Positions 52,801 to 64,000 of a stretch of 64,000 nucleotides of DNA are shown here, piece after piece; position 1 is the first letter of the stretch; the number at the start of each line of letters is the position of its first letter. Location: positions 5,146,001-5,210,000 of the forward strand of contig NC_133958.1 in assembly GCF_031877795.1 (NCBI RefSeq), read 5' to 3'. The notes below the pieces were generated by a model. It was given only the letters and a program-made list of their open reading frames with translations. It was not told the origin of the DNA and did no database searches. This DNA is from Strix aluco (Eukaryota; Chordata; Aves; Strigiformes; Strigidae). A program made the position numbers and the translations under genes.

Positions 52801-55210
52801 CTGCTCTGCCCGAGGGTCTCTGTTTCCCGGTGGTTTTGCCCAGAAATATCCACCCACGGGCCAGCCCAGGCTGCTGGTGTGATGCTAAGCAAATTGGGGA
52901 GCAGAGGGGGTTGGTGTAACACCAGCCTGTCCCCAGCACCGCTGTCCCCTCCGGCTCCTCTGAACACCCACGCGATTGCCTTGAACAATTTTAGAAAAAA
53001 CAGTGAGCAGAAAAGAAGCGACGTCAGTGAGTGATAGTGAAATGAATTGATGTCACTTGCAATGTAAAGATGTTTTTTTTGTCGGTGTCTCTTCTGCTGC
53101 CGCCTTGCACGGTCTGTCTCGTATCGTGTCTCCTGGCTCCGTGACATTTTTCTAACCTCCAAGTGCGATAGCCAAGGGACGGGGGAAGCTTTTCTGTCTC
53201 CCTTCCAGCCGTGGGGGAGAAAATGCTGATTTCCCCCTAAGCTGGAGGCGTTTCCTTGGTGATCCAAGCTGGGATAGCTGCCTGGCCTCAGGGAAAAAAA
53301 CAGTATGGGCACTGGAAAATGGAGAAAAGAGGATGGGGGTGGGAAAAGAAGCCTCCAAATGGGGGGGACAGCATTGGGAAGCAGAGGAGGGGGCAGCCCC
53401 ACATGCATCCAGCTCTTGTAGGGTTTCACATTTGGTTGATGTGTTGCAATATGGGCTGTTGGATGTACATCAGCAGTGCTGGTAACTGCCCACTCCGAGA
53501 CCGAGCTCTGAGTGACTGCAGTTAAGGCGAGAAATACTGCAAAATTGCTTAAAAATGGGAACAACCTGTTAATCGGCGTCTGGCCCCGACTGCAGTGGCT
53601 GCCTTACAAATACGCAGCAAGGAAGCACCCGAAATCAAAGCTCTCATGTTCTAATTCCCCTTACCGTGGCTTACGCCATGCAAAATACCCTGGATACAGA
53701 GCTGGATAAATGAGGCAGTTCAAACATTAGAATATTTGCAAAGTGGTGCTCTCCAGCAACAGACACTTGAAATAATCTGTTTAGGCATTGGGTGAATTTG
53801 CTCCTACCAAAGGGCCGTCATCGGTGTCAAAGGCACTTAGTGTCAGGCCGGCGGAGTACCTACTTCTCGTTAGCTACCCAACGCCCAACAGTAAACACAT
53901 TTTGCTGTTTTGCCATCTTAAGGAGAGGAAAAAAAACCCTTTCTGACAGCTTGGTTAACCTTTCCCCCATCCCTTTCTCACTTGTAAGCGCTGAAGTTCT
54001 CAGCTAAGGGCAGCTGTGAAGAGCAGAAAGGGAGGAAGAAGGAGGGAAAAAAAAAAAAAGTGTTGGGTATCTATTTTTTTCGTGCTGTCTAAAAATACAG
54101 AGTGTCTCACACTTTCTGCCTTCTCCCTTGTAATTAAAAAGCTGGTTGCATGCTGCTGCAAAGGGTAACCCTAATTAGGAGGTGTCAAAGGAGGGAGATG
54201 CTGGGATGAACAGATTTCTCAGGTGGTATCACTGCTGTTGCATGGACTCAGGCAAGTGAGTTTCCCTCTTCCCACCACTGCTTCAGAGCTCCCTTTTGGG
54301 GAACTTTAGCACCAAACCATGCTCCAAAGAGGCCTTTTTGTGTCTTTGCCAGGGAGCAGCCCTCCTGCCTGCACTGACAAGCTGGGGTCCTGCTGCTGGC
54401 ACAGGGGCTGGACTCTGGTGTGTCCCCTCTCTGCCAGGGACTCGGTGCCAGTGACGCACTCGCTTCCTTACGCAGCACCAGTGAGGAGGAAAAGACCCAA
54501 AACAAAGCCGAGGCTCATCAGCTAATTGTGTTTTAAAAGCAAATAATTGCATGAGTCAAAGTGATTTACTAAATTAAGTTGTTCTGCAGGGGCTGGGGAT
54601 TTTTATTTTGTTTTGTTTTGTTTTTTTTTCCTCTTAAATACAAAGCTTTAATGATGCCCCTGGCTGGTGGTGTGCTGGGGAGGCTGGCCCTGTGCCACAG
54701 CGAGCGGGTGCCTGCACCTGCTCCTGCTGGGACCGACTGCCTTGAAATTTGGGTAAGATTTAGCGTTTTGCAGCTCCCACCAGCCTGATGCCTTGAGCGG
54801 GGTGGGGGGCTGTGGGTTGCTGCTCTGGGCAGGGAAACACAATGCTCCAGCATCCCCTGTGCTCCTGGCCCTGTGCAGGGGGCTTGTCCCATGCACCCAA
54901 CCCGCCCCCCTTTCCTGCAGCTGAAGGGGTCCCAGACCTCCTGCTCAGGGTCCCCAGCTGGGCTGGCCCGTGACCCCCCTTATCCTGGCTCTCTGCTCCA
55001 GCAGGTGGGAGCTCAGACCCTTCTGGAAGTGAATATTTTACCCTTTTTTTCCTCTCTCTGACTTCAGTGAGTCATACAGCTCCTTTAGAGAGAGCTTTTA
55101 CTTGTGGGAGCTGTAAAATCCCCAGCAATTGAGAAATGCAAGCCTTAAAACAAGGCTCTTTTGGCAAACGCCGGGCTGCAAATCTGGACCTGGATTTTTT
55201 TCAATTAAGC

Positions 55211-55230
55211 TTTTTTTTTTTTTTTTTTTT
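55211..55230 (+). repeat. T20 homopolymer
   Basis: Uninterrupted run of 20 T between AATTAAGC and AAAGGCG. Confidence 0.95.
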
Positions 55231-56499
55231 AAAGGCGAATTAATTGATATTTACTTAGTGTGTCAAAATAGCTCCAGTGCGTTGGAGTGCCGCTCACCAT
55301 GTGGTTGGAACAGGGTGCTGGGGAAGGGAGGCATGAGTCAGTGGTAAGTGAATTAAAAGCAGCAGCTCCTGCTCAAGGCCAATTACGTTTTGCTTGAAGA
55401 AATGGGAGGGAAGCACATGGACTGCAGAGAAACCATTCCCAGGACCCCTGCCCTGGTCTCTTTTTGGAGGAATTCACCTTGTTTTCCCTGTTCAGGAGCG
55501 CAGCGTTATTTGGGATCTGATTGCATGGCAAAAGTAGCAGCACTCAGTTGGTAATTAGGCAAAAATAATGGTGTAAAGGATGATAATCTTTCGTGGAAGG
55601 TGGAGAGAGGATGGGCTGCGTGCGTTGGGAGATGCTGGTGGTGTGCTTTGGGCCGTGGGTCCCCTCTCAGGTGGTTGGATAAATGTGTCTCATATGAGTA
55701 GATATAAAAAAAATAATATAGAGCTGAGAAAATGTATGGGTGAGGGGTTTGGGTGTGGGAAGGAAGGCAGCGAATTGCTTACAACAACCCGTCAACTGGA
55801 GCCTTGCAGGGACATGGGGTCTCCTCTCCACTGGAGGCACTGGACGTGGGGTGCTCAGAGCGGGGGTCTGCCAGAGCTCCCAGTTGGCCCAGCAGCAGGT
55901 GGATACTGGGGCAGTGTGGGGCTCCCCATCCTTGTGACGCAGAAGCGCTGAGCGTTACAAAGAGATCCTTGTGGCCAAATATCAGCGTTGCTGTCCTGTG
56001 GCACAAGATTTTTCTTTTTTTTTCTCTTGTCTTGCAAGTGGAGGGTCCCCAGTGATGCCTTCCTGGGGCTGGGCCCCTGCGCTTGACATGGGCCGGGATG
56101 TCTGAGCACCCGGGGGGGCCCAGAGAGGGCTGGTCCGTGGCGATGTGCGGAGGGATGATGCCCATCCCCAACAGCCATTCCTGGGGGCTTCAGCCTCCAT
56201 CCAGTTCTCCTAGTGACTCACGAGCTGGTCAGGCAATTAAAGAAAAAAAATTCACCAAGGGTTCCCCCGTGGCTTTTCCTTGGGCTTTCCCTGGCTCGTA
56301 GCACATGTGATTTGCACAGCAAAAATGTGTGCAGGGCCAGGGATAATCACTTTTGGATAGAGAGCAGCTCTGGGGGTGCTCTGCAGAGAAACAGAGCCCC
56401 TTGCAAACGCACGGGGGGCGCAACAAACCCACCAGCAGGCAGGAGGACCTCGTCCACAAGCTCTGGGCAGCCCTGGACCCGTGTGGCTGCAGAGGAAGC

Positions 56500-56830
56500 C
56501 AGGGCTGTGTTTAATATCAGCTTTACCCGTCTCCAATTGCCCAGCAGTATATGAAAGCCATATTTCTCAAGTTACTGGGGTTATGGCTTTCACAATTAAA
56601 GCCCTTTTTTTGGTGCCCTGCTGCCCTCCATCCTCCTCCTCGGCTCCCGTTTATCTCCTCTCATTTGTCATCTTTATTAGTTCTTAATCTCCCATCGGTG
56701 CCACGGAGTTAAGAGTGGGATTAGGGGGAAGTTTAATTGGATGGCACTCCATGGCCCTCCCAACATCAGATTCAATAAAAGTTTATGAAAAGATAAAAAT
56801 CGCACTGGGTTTTATAACTCTGGGCAGAAC
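56500..56830 (+). other. candidate conserved non-coding element with hairpin
   Basis: Contains the 11-bp perfect inverted repeat at 56552-56592, CACAATTAAAGCCC, TTAGTTCTTAATCTCC, GGGATTAGG and GTTTAATTGG. Non-repetitive; function inferred. Confidence 0.3.
56552..56592. other. 11-bp perfect inverted repeat
   Basis: TGAAAGCCATA (56552-56562) and TATGGCTTTCA (56582-56592) can pair around a 19-nt loop. Too short for a typical pre-miRNA stem. Confidence 0.45.
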
Positions 56831-59254
56831 AAAAGGGACCAGAGAGGAGAACAAGGTAACTTTTTCCACCTCCTATTTTTTTTTTTTTATTTTAAATTCC
56901 CTCCCAAGCCCATACGAGCCGTGTTTCAGCTTGATTAAACAAGGAAGGAAGGAAGGATTTGTGTGAGCAGCAGCGTTATCCCTTTTGCTGCATGTAGGCA
57001 GTAAGTGGCCTGCTGCTGCTCACCCTCTCCCTGCGATTTCCCCTGACAGGAAGATGAATTGGGCTTCGGCATGTGAGAAAATAACATTTATTTCACATTG
57101 AAAATATGCTGAACTACTAGAGAAGCTGGCCGGGGAGGTCAGGACTGGGGGAGCGGGGACAGGAGAGGAAGGGTGTGCACGGATGGGGTGGGAAGCCAAG
57201 GACAAGAGCTTGTTGCACGCAGCCACTCACAGTTATTCCAGTTTAGCACATGCTGAGGCTCTCATTTAACATCCCCGATGATCCTCAGGGGCAAGAAATT
57301 TGTTGTCAGCCCAGGCATTTCGATGGGAAGGAGCAATTTGGTTGTTTTGGGGGGCTATAGACCCTCCAGCCTCATCCATCCTGCATCTCCATCCTGGCTG
57401 TGCTCATCCCGTCCCCCGTTCCCAGCACTCTCCCAGCCCATGGAGGGGACCCCGCTGTCCTTATCCACCGCCTTTTCTTCCAGAAGATAAGAGAAATGAT
57501 TAAGGGCTTTCAGAGGAAGCCCAGGGCATGGGGAGAGGATGAATGGGAGCTGATTGAGGCTGCCTAGTTCAGGGGAGGGGGGTGTGTGAGTCTAACCCCC
57601 TTGTCGTCCACCCCTGAGCCCCAAATCTTCCTCTGCCGGGTGCTGTCCTTGCACCCAGCCCAAAGCAAAGCTCGGTGTTTTCCTTGCACCCCATCCCACA
57701 GCAAACACGGGTGCCCATGGCAGAGCCTCCGGCTGTGCTGCTGCTCTGGAGGAGTGTGCAACAGCCACTGGAGCTGGCTGAGCCTTGCAGGAAAATCGCT
57801 GCAAATTAAAGTTATGGGAAAATCTGCCCTTTTCTTGTTGGTTTTGCTTCTCTCCCTCATGATGGAAGCTGTTACTGGTAGAAAAAAACCCAAGCTAATC
57901 TTCATTATAGCTTTCCATTAGGGTCGTAATTGTTTCCATTCCTGTTAAAAATAATCCTGGTTGTTTTTTTCCCCTGAAACACTCTGCTCTACTTGTATTT
58001 TTTCTCTTTTGGGTTCTCATCCCAACTTTTTCTTCTTCTAAAGTAACATATGGGGGAAAAAAAGTGGGGGAAAGTGTTAAGAAAGAAGGCGGAACAAAAG
58101 AAGGGCACGAAAATAGAGAAATGGGGGCTGACTGGCAAGGATAGGATGAGATGAGAGCCTGTGGCTCTCGCACAGGGGTGCAGAGTGCGGCCCGTGTCCT
58201 GCCGCATGGGATGTACAGCACCCGAATCCAGGGAAAACTTCAACCGGGCTGCGGGTCTGGTCCTTGACCCGTGCAAAGAGCATCCCCCGGGGCTGGAGGG
58301 GGGGGAATGCGCTTTCCTGTGTCTGAACATTTTCCCCCTGAATTTTCATGCTTGTCCCAGCCCGCTCTGGGAATCCTCTTCCTTGCAAACTCTGCTGCTG
58401 CGTTTGGGAAGCATCGACCAGCAAACTGCAGGCAATTACAGGCAGAGAGAAAAATCCTCTCCCTGAATCAAAGAGGACATCAATTCAGTGCCAGCCTCTC
58501 TGGGGACAGTGGGGGAAATAAAGGGACATTGTCAAGTCCTTTCAGGCCCCAAATTCCAGTTTTGTAAGAAGAGTTTTACAAACCCTAGCAGGCTGGTTGT
58601 AGCAGCCTGGCTCTTCCACAGGACGAATATCCCACTGGTGTGGAAGAGGGGCTGTGTCTGAGCGGGCTGGCCTGGCAGGAAGATCAATCCTTAATGGAGT
58701 TGGGCTTTTAAAATGAATATTTCTATAGAGAATTACTCTGTGCCTTGGTTTCCCCCTCTGCTGACTGGGGCTGACTGCTCTTCCCCTTTGCCTGCCTCTT
58801 CCCCTACTCCAAAAAATCAGAATTTTGAGCACAGTTGGTGAAACCTTGGACAAGGTGCCTTGGGCTGGGGACTCTCCGGGACCCCCCTTGCTCTGAGGGA
58901 AGGTGTTGGCAGCCTGCAGCACCCCCGACTGGAGCTGCCTCCCCCCTCCCTGCTGCTTTATTCGGATGCCCTGTGAATCTTTTGCACCCCAGAGCTTATT
59001 GCAGATGGTTTCTGAGCTGGAGAGGCTGCTCTAAGGGGAAGGTGGGACTGGGGGTGGTAAAGGAGTCGAGGAGTATCTGTTTTTTGTGCTGCGCTGCCCT
59101 CTGCTCCCGCAGCTTAGCGGCACTGTAATGGACTATTTCCAGGGAGAATGAAATGGTTTTCCCGTTCAGTGACCCTGACCGCTCCTTGTAAGCAGGCTAA
59201 GTACTGATTCAAAAGGAAAATCCTGATTTCCCTTGCCTTGTGGTACTTGATACA

Positions 59255-59345
59255 AATATCAGCGGAGCGGAAGCATTGTCAGGCTGGATCAAACCAGAAG
59301 CCTGTCTAGCATCGTCTCCCCGCCTTGGAAAGTCACCAGGCTCAG
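59255..59345 (+). repeat. possible old interspersed-repeat relic
   Basis: GGCTGGATCAAACCAGAAGC and CTGTCTAGCATCGTCTCC resemble a phrase (CTGGATCAGACC, then CATCTAGCCCAG) that I remember as recurring in sauropsid repeats. The family is not identified and the match is short. Confidence 0.25.
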
Positions 59346-60519
59346 CTCTTTTAAAGAAAGATGAAGAAAATCAGAGAGAGGGCAAAGGCTGGTTGAACGC
59401 AGGGCTCTTTTTTCTTGCTGCTCTGCACGGAGGAGCTGGTTTCTGGCAGGAGGAGAGGGTGCTGGGACGGCTGCTCGCAAAGCAACCTGGTCCCGCTGAA
59501 ATCAGCAGAGCTGCACTAATGCAAAGCCAGCGTGAGAGAGATGAAAATCAGACTCTCCGTGTACAAAAGTGACCGAACATCATCAAGAGATGAATTAATT
59601 GCTGGCGAATCGCTAATGAAGCATTATGAGTCAGCAGCACTGGCTCTGTACTGGCAGTTTGATCTCCAGGAGATGGGTAGGGAGTTGTTTGAAATGTCTT
59701 CAGTGGGTTTGTTTTGAAGCTGTTCCAGTCCTCGTCATCCCACGCTGATGGGGCTGGGGGACGTTTGCAAATGAGGCTCCTGGGGACACCCCCACCCTTC
59801 GGTCCCTGGTGCTGGCTGGGTGCTGGGTGCTCTGACCCCATGCGATGCTCCAGCTGGGGCGTTCTCCTCGGTGATCCAGGGCTGCCCCAAAATGCTCTTG
59901 GCCATCACTCAGGCACCGCGTGGCACTGTGCCCACGGGCGGTGGGGGATGCAGCACACCCCACGCTGCTCCGCCAGCTTATGTGCGTTATAAAACCTGCA
60001 GTGAAACCCCACCCCTGGTCCTGCGTGACCGTGTGTGGTCCCGTGTATGTTTAGTCCCACGCTAAAGGTTACTGCCCTGCCAGCTTCCGAAAATCATCCG
60101 GTAAAACCCTCCCCAGCAGTGACATCGTCTCAAAGCCGTGCTCGTTCAGCCATGCCTCAGCCTCACCCGCAGCTTGGGAGAGAATCATGGCGGGGGGGGA
60201 GCGGAAAATAAAACATTAAGAAGAAAAAACAAGAGGCAGCAAAGAGGGGGGGAGGCTCTTTTCATCTGTATAATAGCCTGTTTCTGACAAGGAGCCTCTG
60301 TTCTCTTCCAGTGGAAAGCTTTTAAGAGCCCCGAGAAGGACAAGCAATTACAGGAAGGCTCGTGTACCTGATGGGGTGTTGTTACAAATCATTCATCGGC
60401 GTCCTGGGCGTTTTGGAGCGCAGCCATGGCGGGCTGATTGCGATGAGAGGGTTTGGTGAGGAGAGGCGGGGGGCTCGGTCCCCTCCAGCCCCAACTGCGG
60501 GACCCCCTCTCGCCCCGGC

Positions 60520-60536
60520 GCTAATGGTGCATTAGC
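60520..60536. promoter_or_regulatory. palindromic homeodomain-type site
   Basis: GCTAATG-GTG-CATTAGC is a perfect inverted 7-mer pair around a 3-nt spacer, placing TAAT/ATTA cores symmetrically. CAATTAGTGAG and CATTAAAGC follow within 70 bp. Confidence 0.33.
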
Positions 60537-61199
60537 TGCTGGCGATGGGCGAGATGGAGGGCTCTGCAATTAGTGAGTGACATTAAAGCTGTTCATCAGG
60601 TGTGCTCCCAGCCTCGGCTGGAAGGGAAGTTAATGCTCATCAACAAAAATCGCTGAGAGCTCTTAAAGGGCAAACCTGGGAGAGAGGGGAAGTGCGTTAA
60701 TGAATTTAGGTTTTGCTAAAAGAGCAATCGACTGCTCGTCCCGCATCCTTCCTGGAGAGGCTGGGCAGCGGCGGGGGCACTGGTCCCCCTCCCCATGGGG
60801 GACAGGTGAAGGATGGGTGGGTAGTTTTATGCTATAAAACACTTCTTAGAGCCCAGAAGAATCTCCTTCAGTCCCTGGGCTTCCAGAGGCTTCCTCTGCC
60901 ACCCAGGAATGGCCGCTGCAAGGAAAGCAAATCTGTCCGGCATCTTCACATGGCATAAACTGGAGGATTAATTTAAATTGGGATGATAAAACCACTTGTT
61001 GTGTTCTCATTCAAAAGTGGGAGGAGTTGCATTTATTTCCAACTGCAGGGATTTTGAGGGTGGCAACTGCTCTTGGGAAGGGCCGCGGAATGCAGGGCAG
61101 CTCATCCGCCTCCATCAATGACTTAAAAACCCTTCCAAAGCACCCAGGAGGGCAATGGGAGTAAACTGGTGCAGCCTGGGAGGGGCAGGGGTCCGGGGC

Positions 61200-61480
61200 A
61201 GCCTGGCCAGAGGAGCCTTGCTCTAAATTAATTCAACTTTACTGTTAATGAAACCTATGGGCTGAACAGTGATGCAGCTCTGCAGAGAGGGGAGCAGAGA
61301 GGGGGAGAGTACCCCGTGTCTCTGCAAAGGTTATTTTTGGCTCAACTTAATGTGCTTGAAAGACACAGTAATGCTGCAAAAAGCCTCAGCCATAGGATAA
61401 CTTAATTAAACTTTACTTAAGAGAGTTAAATATTCATTATTTGGCTTCAATTACTGCCTTTCTGAATCCCCCCCCTCCTT
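61200..61480 (+). other. candidate conserved non-coding element
   Basis: CTAAATTAATTCAAC, CTGTTAATGAAACC, CTTAATTAAACTTTACTTAAG and TAAATATTCATTATTTGGC cluster in about 280 bp of non-repetitive sequence. Function inferred. Confidence 0.3.
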
Positions 61481-64000
61481 CTGTTTTCACTGGGGCTAAT
61501 TAGTCTAATGGCTGCTACTTGTTATGACCTGTTTCTGTTTGGAAAAAAAAAAAAAAGAAAGAGCAATACACTATTGCTTGGTATTACGCAGGGCTGCTCC
61601 GCCAAGGGACGGGGTTCTGGTGTGGATTTACGGTGTGAATTTATGGTGTGTTGGCTCCTGATGCCCATCCCAGGTCCCCGTCCTGCTGTGGGAGCATCCC
61701 GCATCCGCCCGCTCGCTCTCCCACCACCTTGGTGGGTTCAGGATGTGAATTTGATGGGTGGATTCGGGCTGATTAAGATCAGCTAGGGCAAATCATCAGC
61801 CTCACTGCTGAGGTGCCCCTTTCGCTGCTGGCTAGCTGGAGTGTGGGTTGAGAAAAGCGCTTTTGCAACGGTATTTTTGCCCCTGCTCCCTGTCCCCGCT
61901 GGCGTGGCACACGTCCCTCCTGGGGATGCCGTGCAACGTCTGCCCAGCAATCTGAGATTTCCCAAGGCAGGACGCCAGGAACAGCTACATATTTACTTGC
62001 CCATACACATGCATTTACAGCCAAGCTTCAGTGTAGAGATCCTCTGTTCCCACTTGGGAGAGGGTGGCTTGTTTTTCCAAGCCCCCCTCCCCATTTGCCC
62101 ATCGCATGAGCAGCATTTGCTCCCGCGCCCGTGCTCGGTTACGCAGACCCTTGCCCTGAAGCAGAGCAAAACCAACCCCCTCCCCTCACCCTCTGGGATC
62201 CCTTTAAAGGAAATGAGTCAAGAAATATGTCTGAGGGCAGGAGCAGCGCCACAATGAGTTGCGGAAAGTCTCTTTATCACCCCAGCGCGGGCACGCTTGG
62301 GCCATGGGGACCCCCCTTGCTTTTGGCGGCTCCAGGCATCTCTTGCTGCCTGGAAGTCCCCACATTTCAGGGCTGGCAGCTGTGGTTTGGCCCATGCACC
62401 GAGGTGGGGAGTGCCGTGTGTTTGGAAGGGCTGCCGGCGCTTCCCATGGCTGCCTTTGCCCCTGGGATTTGGCCAGGGATGCCGAAGGATTCCCTGCACC
62501 CCCCATGCACTGACCTCCTCTCCTGACCCTCTGCCTCTGCTGGAGCCAAGCGGGCAGCTCCGCGGCTCCGTATCGATAACAGACAATCAGCACGGCTGTA
62601 ACGCAGCCAATCAATACATAATTGTACTGAGGGTGCTCTGTTACCACCAGCCGCGCTCACTGGTCATTGCTGGGCTGCTTCTGATCCCAGCAAGAGTTTT
62701 GCTCAGGCTCTGGGGACGGGTCAGAGAGATGAGCGGGGCTGGGAGGCTGCAGGATCTGTCCCCACACTGGAGCAGGAGGGGAGCGATGCAGAGCGGCACC
62801 AGCACCCGGGGAAAAGCCAGCAGTGACTTGAAAAGCAGCTGTGAGAGGTGAGATGCATTTCTAGTGGTGCAGCTTGTATTTCCCTTTACTGCGGTGTGGG
62901 GCAGGGCAGAAGCCGCAGAGGAATACACTTCCCTGGAGGGCGCATGGGCTAAATGCTCTCCTTAGGCTGCCTTTGAAGCCTGGGCTGGGGGGACAGAAGT
63001 TTGATGGTCCCTTTCTGTGGATATCTGCTCCACTTTCTGGGGTTTTTTAGCTGCTCCACTATACTCATGGCAGTGACATTAAGGATGGGGGGAAAAACGG
63101 AAAGTTGATACAAGAGGAAGATTTGGGGATGTCTGGAAGAGCGCAGCCTTGAAAGGCTGTTGGTGGGTGGCCCATCTGCCTGGCTTTAGGGTGTCTCAGC
63201 ACCTGTAAAGCAGAGAGAGGTTGGGATGGCATGAGCGAGCCGGGCTCGCAGGAGTTAAGCGAGTGGCGAGTGTGAAGTTTTCCTCCTGCAAGTGGGTCAG
63301 AGCAGCTCTGCGGAGCTGGGACCTGAGCATCAATTTTAATTTCCCACCGTGCGCCAGCGTGTGCCGTCTGCGACTTCATCTGCTTTGAGCTGCCGTGCTG
63401 ATTTATTTAAGGTTTCTAAACCCGCTGCTCCGGCTCTCCCTGAAGAGCCGAGCAGACAGCGCTGCAGGCAGGGCTGTTCAGACTCCAGCCCTGCCTGGGG
63501 AGGACGTAGCAGCAGCTTCTTGACACAACCGACAGTCGCTGGATGTCCCAGGAGAGCGGTGAGAGCCCGGCAGTCTGCGGGAAAGCAGAGCTGCTTGCTC
63601 ATGGAAATGTCCCCCCTCCTTGCCTGGCCATCACCCTGGCATCTGGCCTCCTGCCTGGGCACTCTGGCTTTCCTCCTGAGTTCACAGCTCCACCGTTGGG
63701 CTGGAGCCACCAGCTCAGATCGGAGAAAAAAAGTTGCGTTTGGGTTTTTTTTTTTCCCCTCCTACTCAGAGGAATTCATTGTGGTTTTACGCATCACTTG
63801 GAAATGTTGCTATTTAAATGTGTTTTCACTTGAATCCTAATTCTGGAAAAAGAGACTTTCAATACTGAGTTGATTTAATTTTTTTCCTCGGCTCTGTATT
63901 CCATTAAAGCTGCCATTGCTTTCACTTGTCCAGGATGGAAACGTGTGTCAAAATTCCCCATGAGTCCCTGATATTTCCCCTTCAGAGGGGGAAAGTCTGA

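Larger units (their letters stand above)
52801..64000. other. downstream intergenic region C, no gene supported
   Basis: Mostly unique sequence with A/T runs (54046-54059, 55211-55230, 56876-56888), a GGAA tract near 56941, candidate elements at about 56500-56830 and 61200-61480, hairpins at 56552-56592 and 60520-60536, and a possible old repeat relic near 59255-59345. No coding exon with family similarity was recognised. Confidence 0.62.

Noticed and set aside
52791-53564. A 257-codon open frame on -.
   Set aside because: No family similarity, no splice or promoter support, and it runs into low-complexity Phe/Ser stretches typical of chance.
37126-64000. Search for a second gene downstream (for example neighbours known from the human locus).
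   Set aside because: No exon-like stretch with a recognisable protein family and splice borders was found. The open frames are short and overlap in several frames.
1-64000. CRISPR arrays, operons, ribosome binding sites, phage or plasmid features.
   Set aside because: The window is vertebrate nuclear DNA with spliced genes and LINE repeats. The only short regular repeats are microsatellites and the 16-bp minisatellite, which lacks spacers.

Overview
The window is nuclear DNA from a vertebrate, almost certainly a bird. Three of its four recognisable interspersed repeats are CR1 LINE copies of the kind that dominates avian genomes. No Alu, L1 or B-type mammalian repeats were recognised. The DNA is GC-rich with many homopolymer C/G runs, and the only gene is unusually compact. 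The species cannot be named from the sequence.

The window holds one protein gene, on the + strand: GFRA2, the GPI-anchored neurturin co-receptor of the GDNF-receptor-alpha family. Nine coding exons (9681-9720, 14902-15216, 18688-18771, 23076-23424, 33638-33747, 33830-33970, 34055-34230, 35775-35828, 35986-36111) join in frame at GT/AG borders into 1395 nt (464 residues plus stop). This equals the length I recall for human GFRA2. The protein has a short signal peptide, three cysteine-rich D domains and a hydrophobic C-terminal GPI signal. A GC-rich, CpG-rich promoter block lies just upstream of exon 1. The 3' UTR runs about 1 kb to an AATAAA at 37101.

Layout: 1-56 is a CR1 fragment cut by the window edge. 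57-8850 is upstream intergenic DNA with no supported gene. 8850-9680 is the promoter and 5' UTR. 9681-36111 is the coding part of GFRA2, including a 10.2-kb intron 4 rich in AT-biased blocks that may be regulatory, and two very short introns (82 and 84 bp). 36112 to about 37125 is the 3' UTR. 37126-64000 is a gene-poor downstream region holding a 16-bp minisatellite (about 47402-47672), a CR1 copy on + (about 51095-51755), an older CR1 copy on - (about 52295-52800), and several AT-rich islands that look like candidate conserved non-coding elements.

The most notable observation is in intron 7. A CR1 insertion on the - strand abuts the splice donor, so only intron bases +1 to +3 precede the CR1 terminal octamers. 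If the intron were retained, the message would encode a receptor lacking the GPI signal. I found no new multi-gene system. The remaining leads are regulatory: candidate enhancers, palindromic homeodomain-type sites, G-quadruplex tracts around exon 1, and frame-neutral cassette exons.
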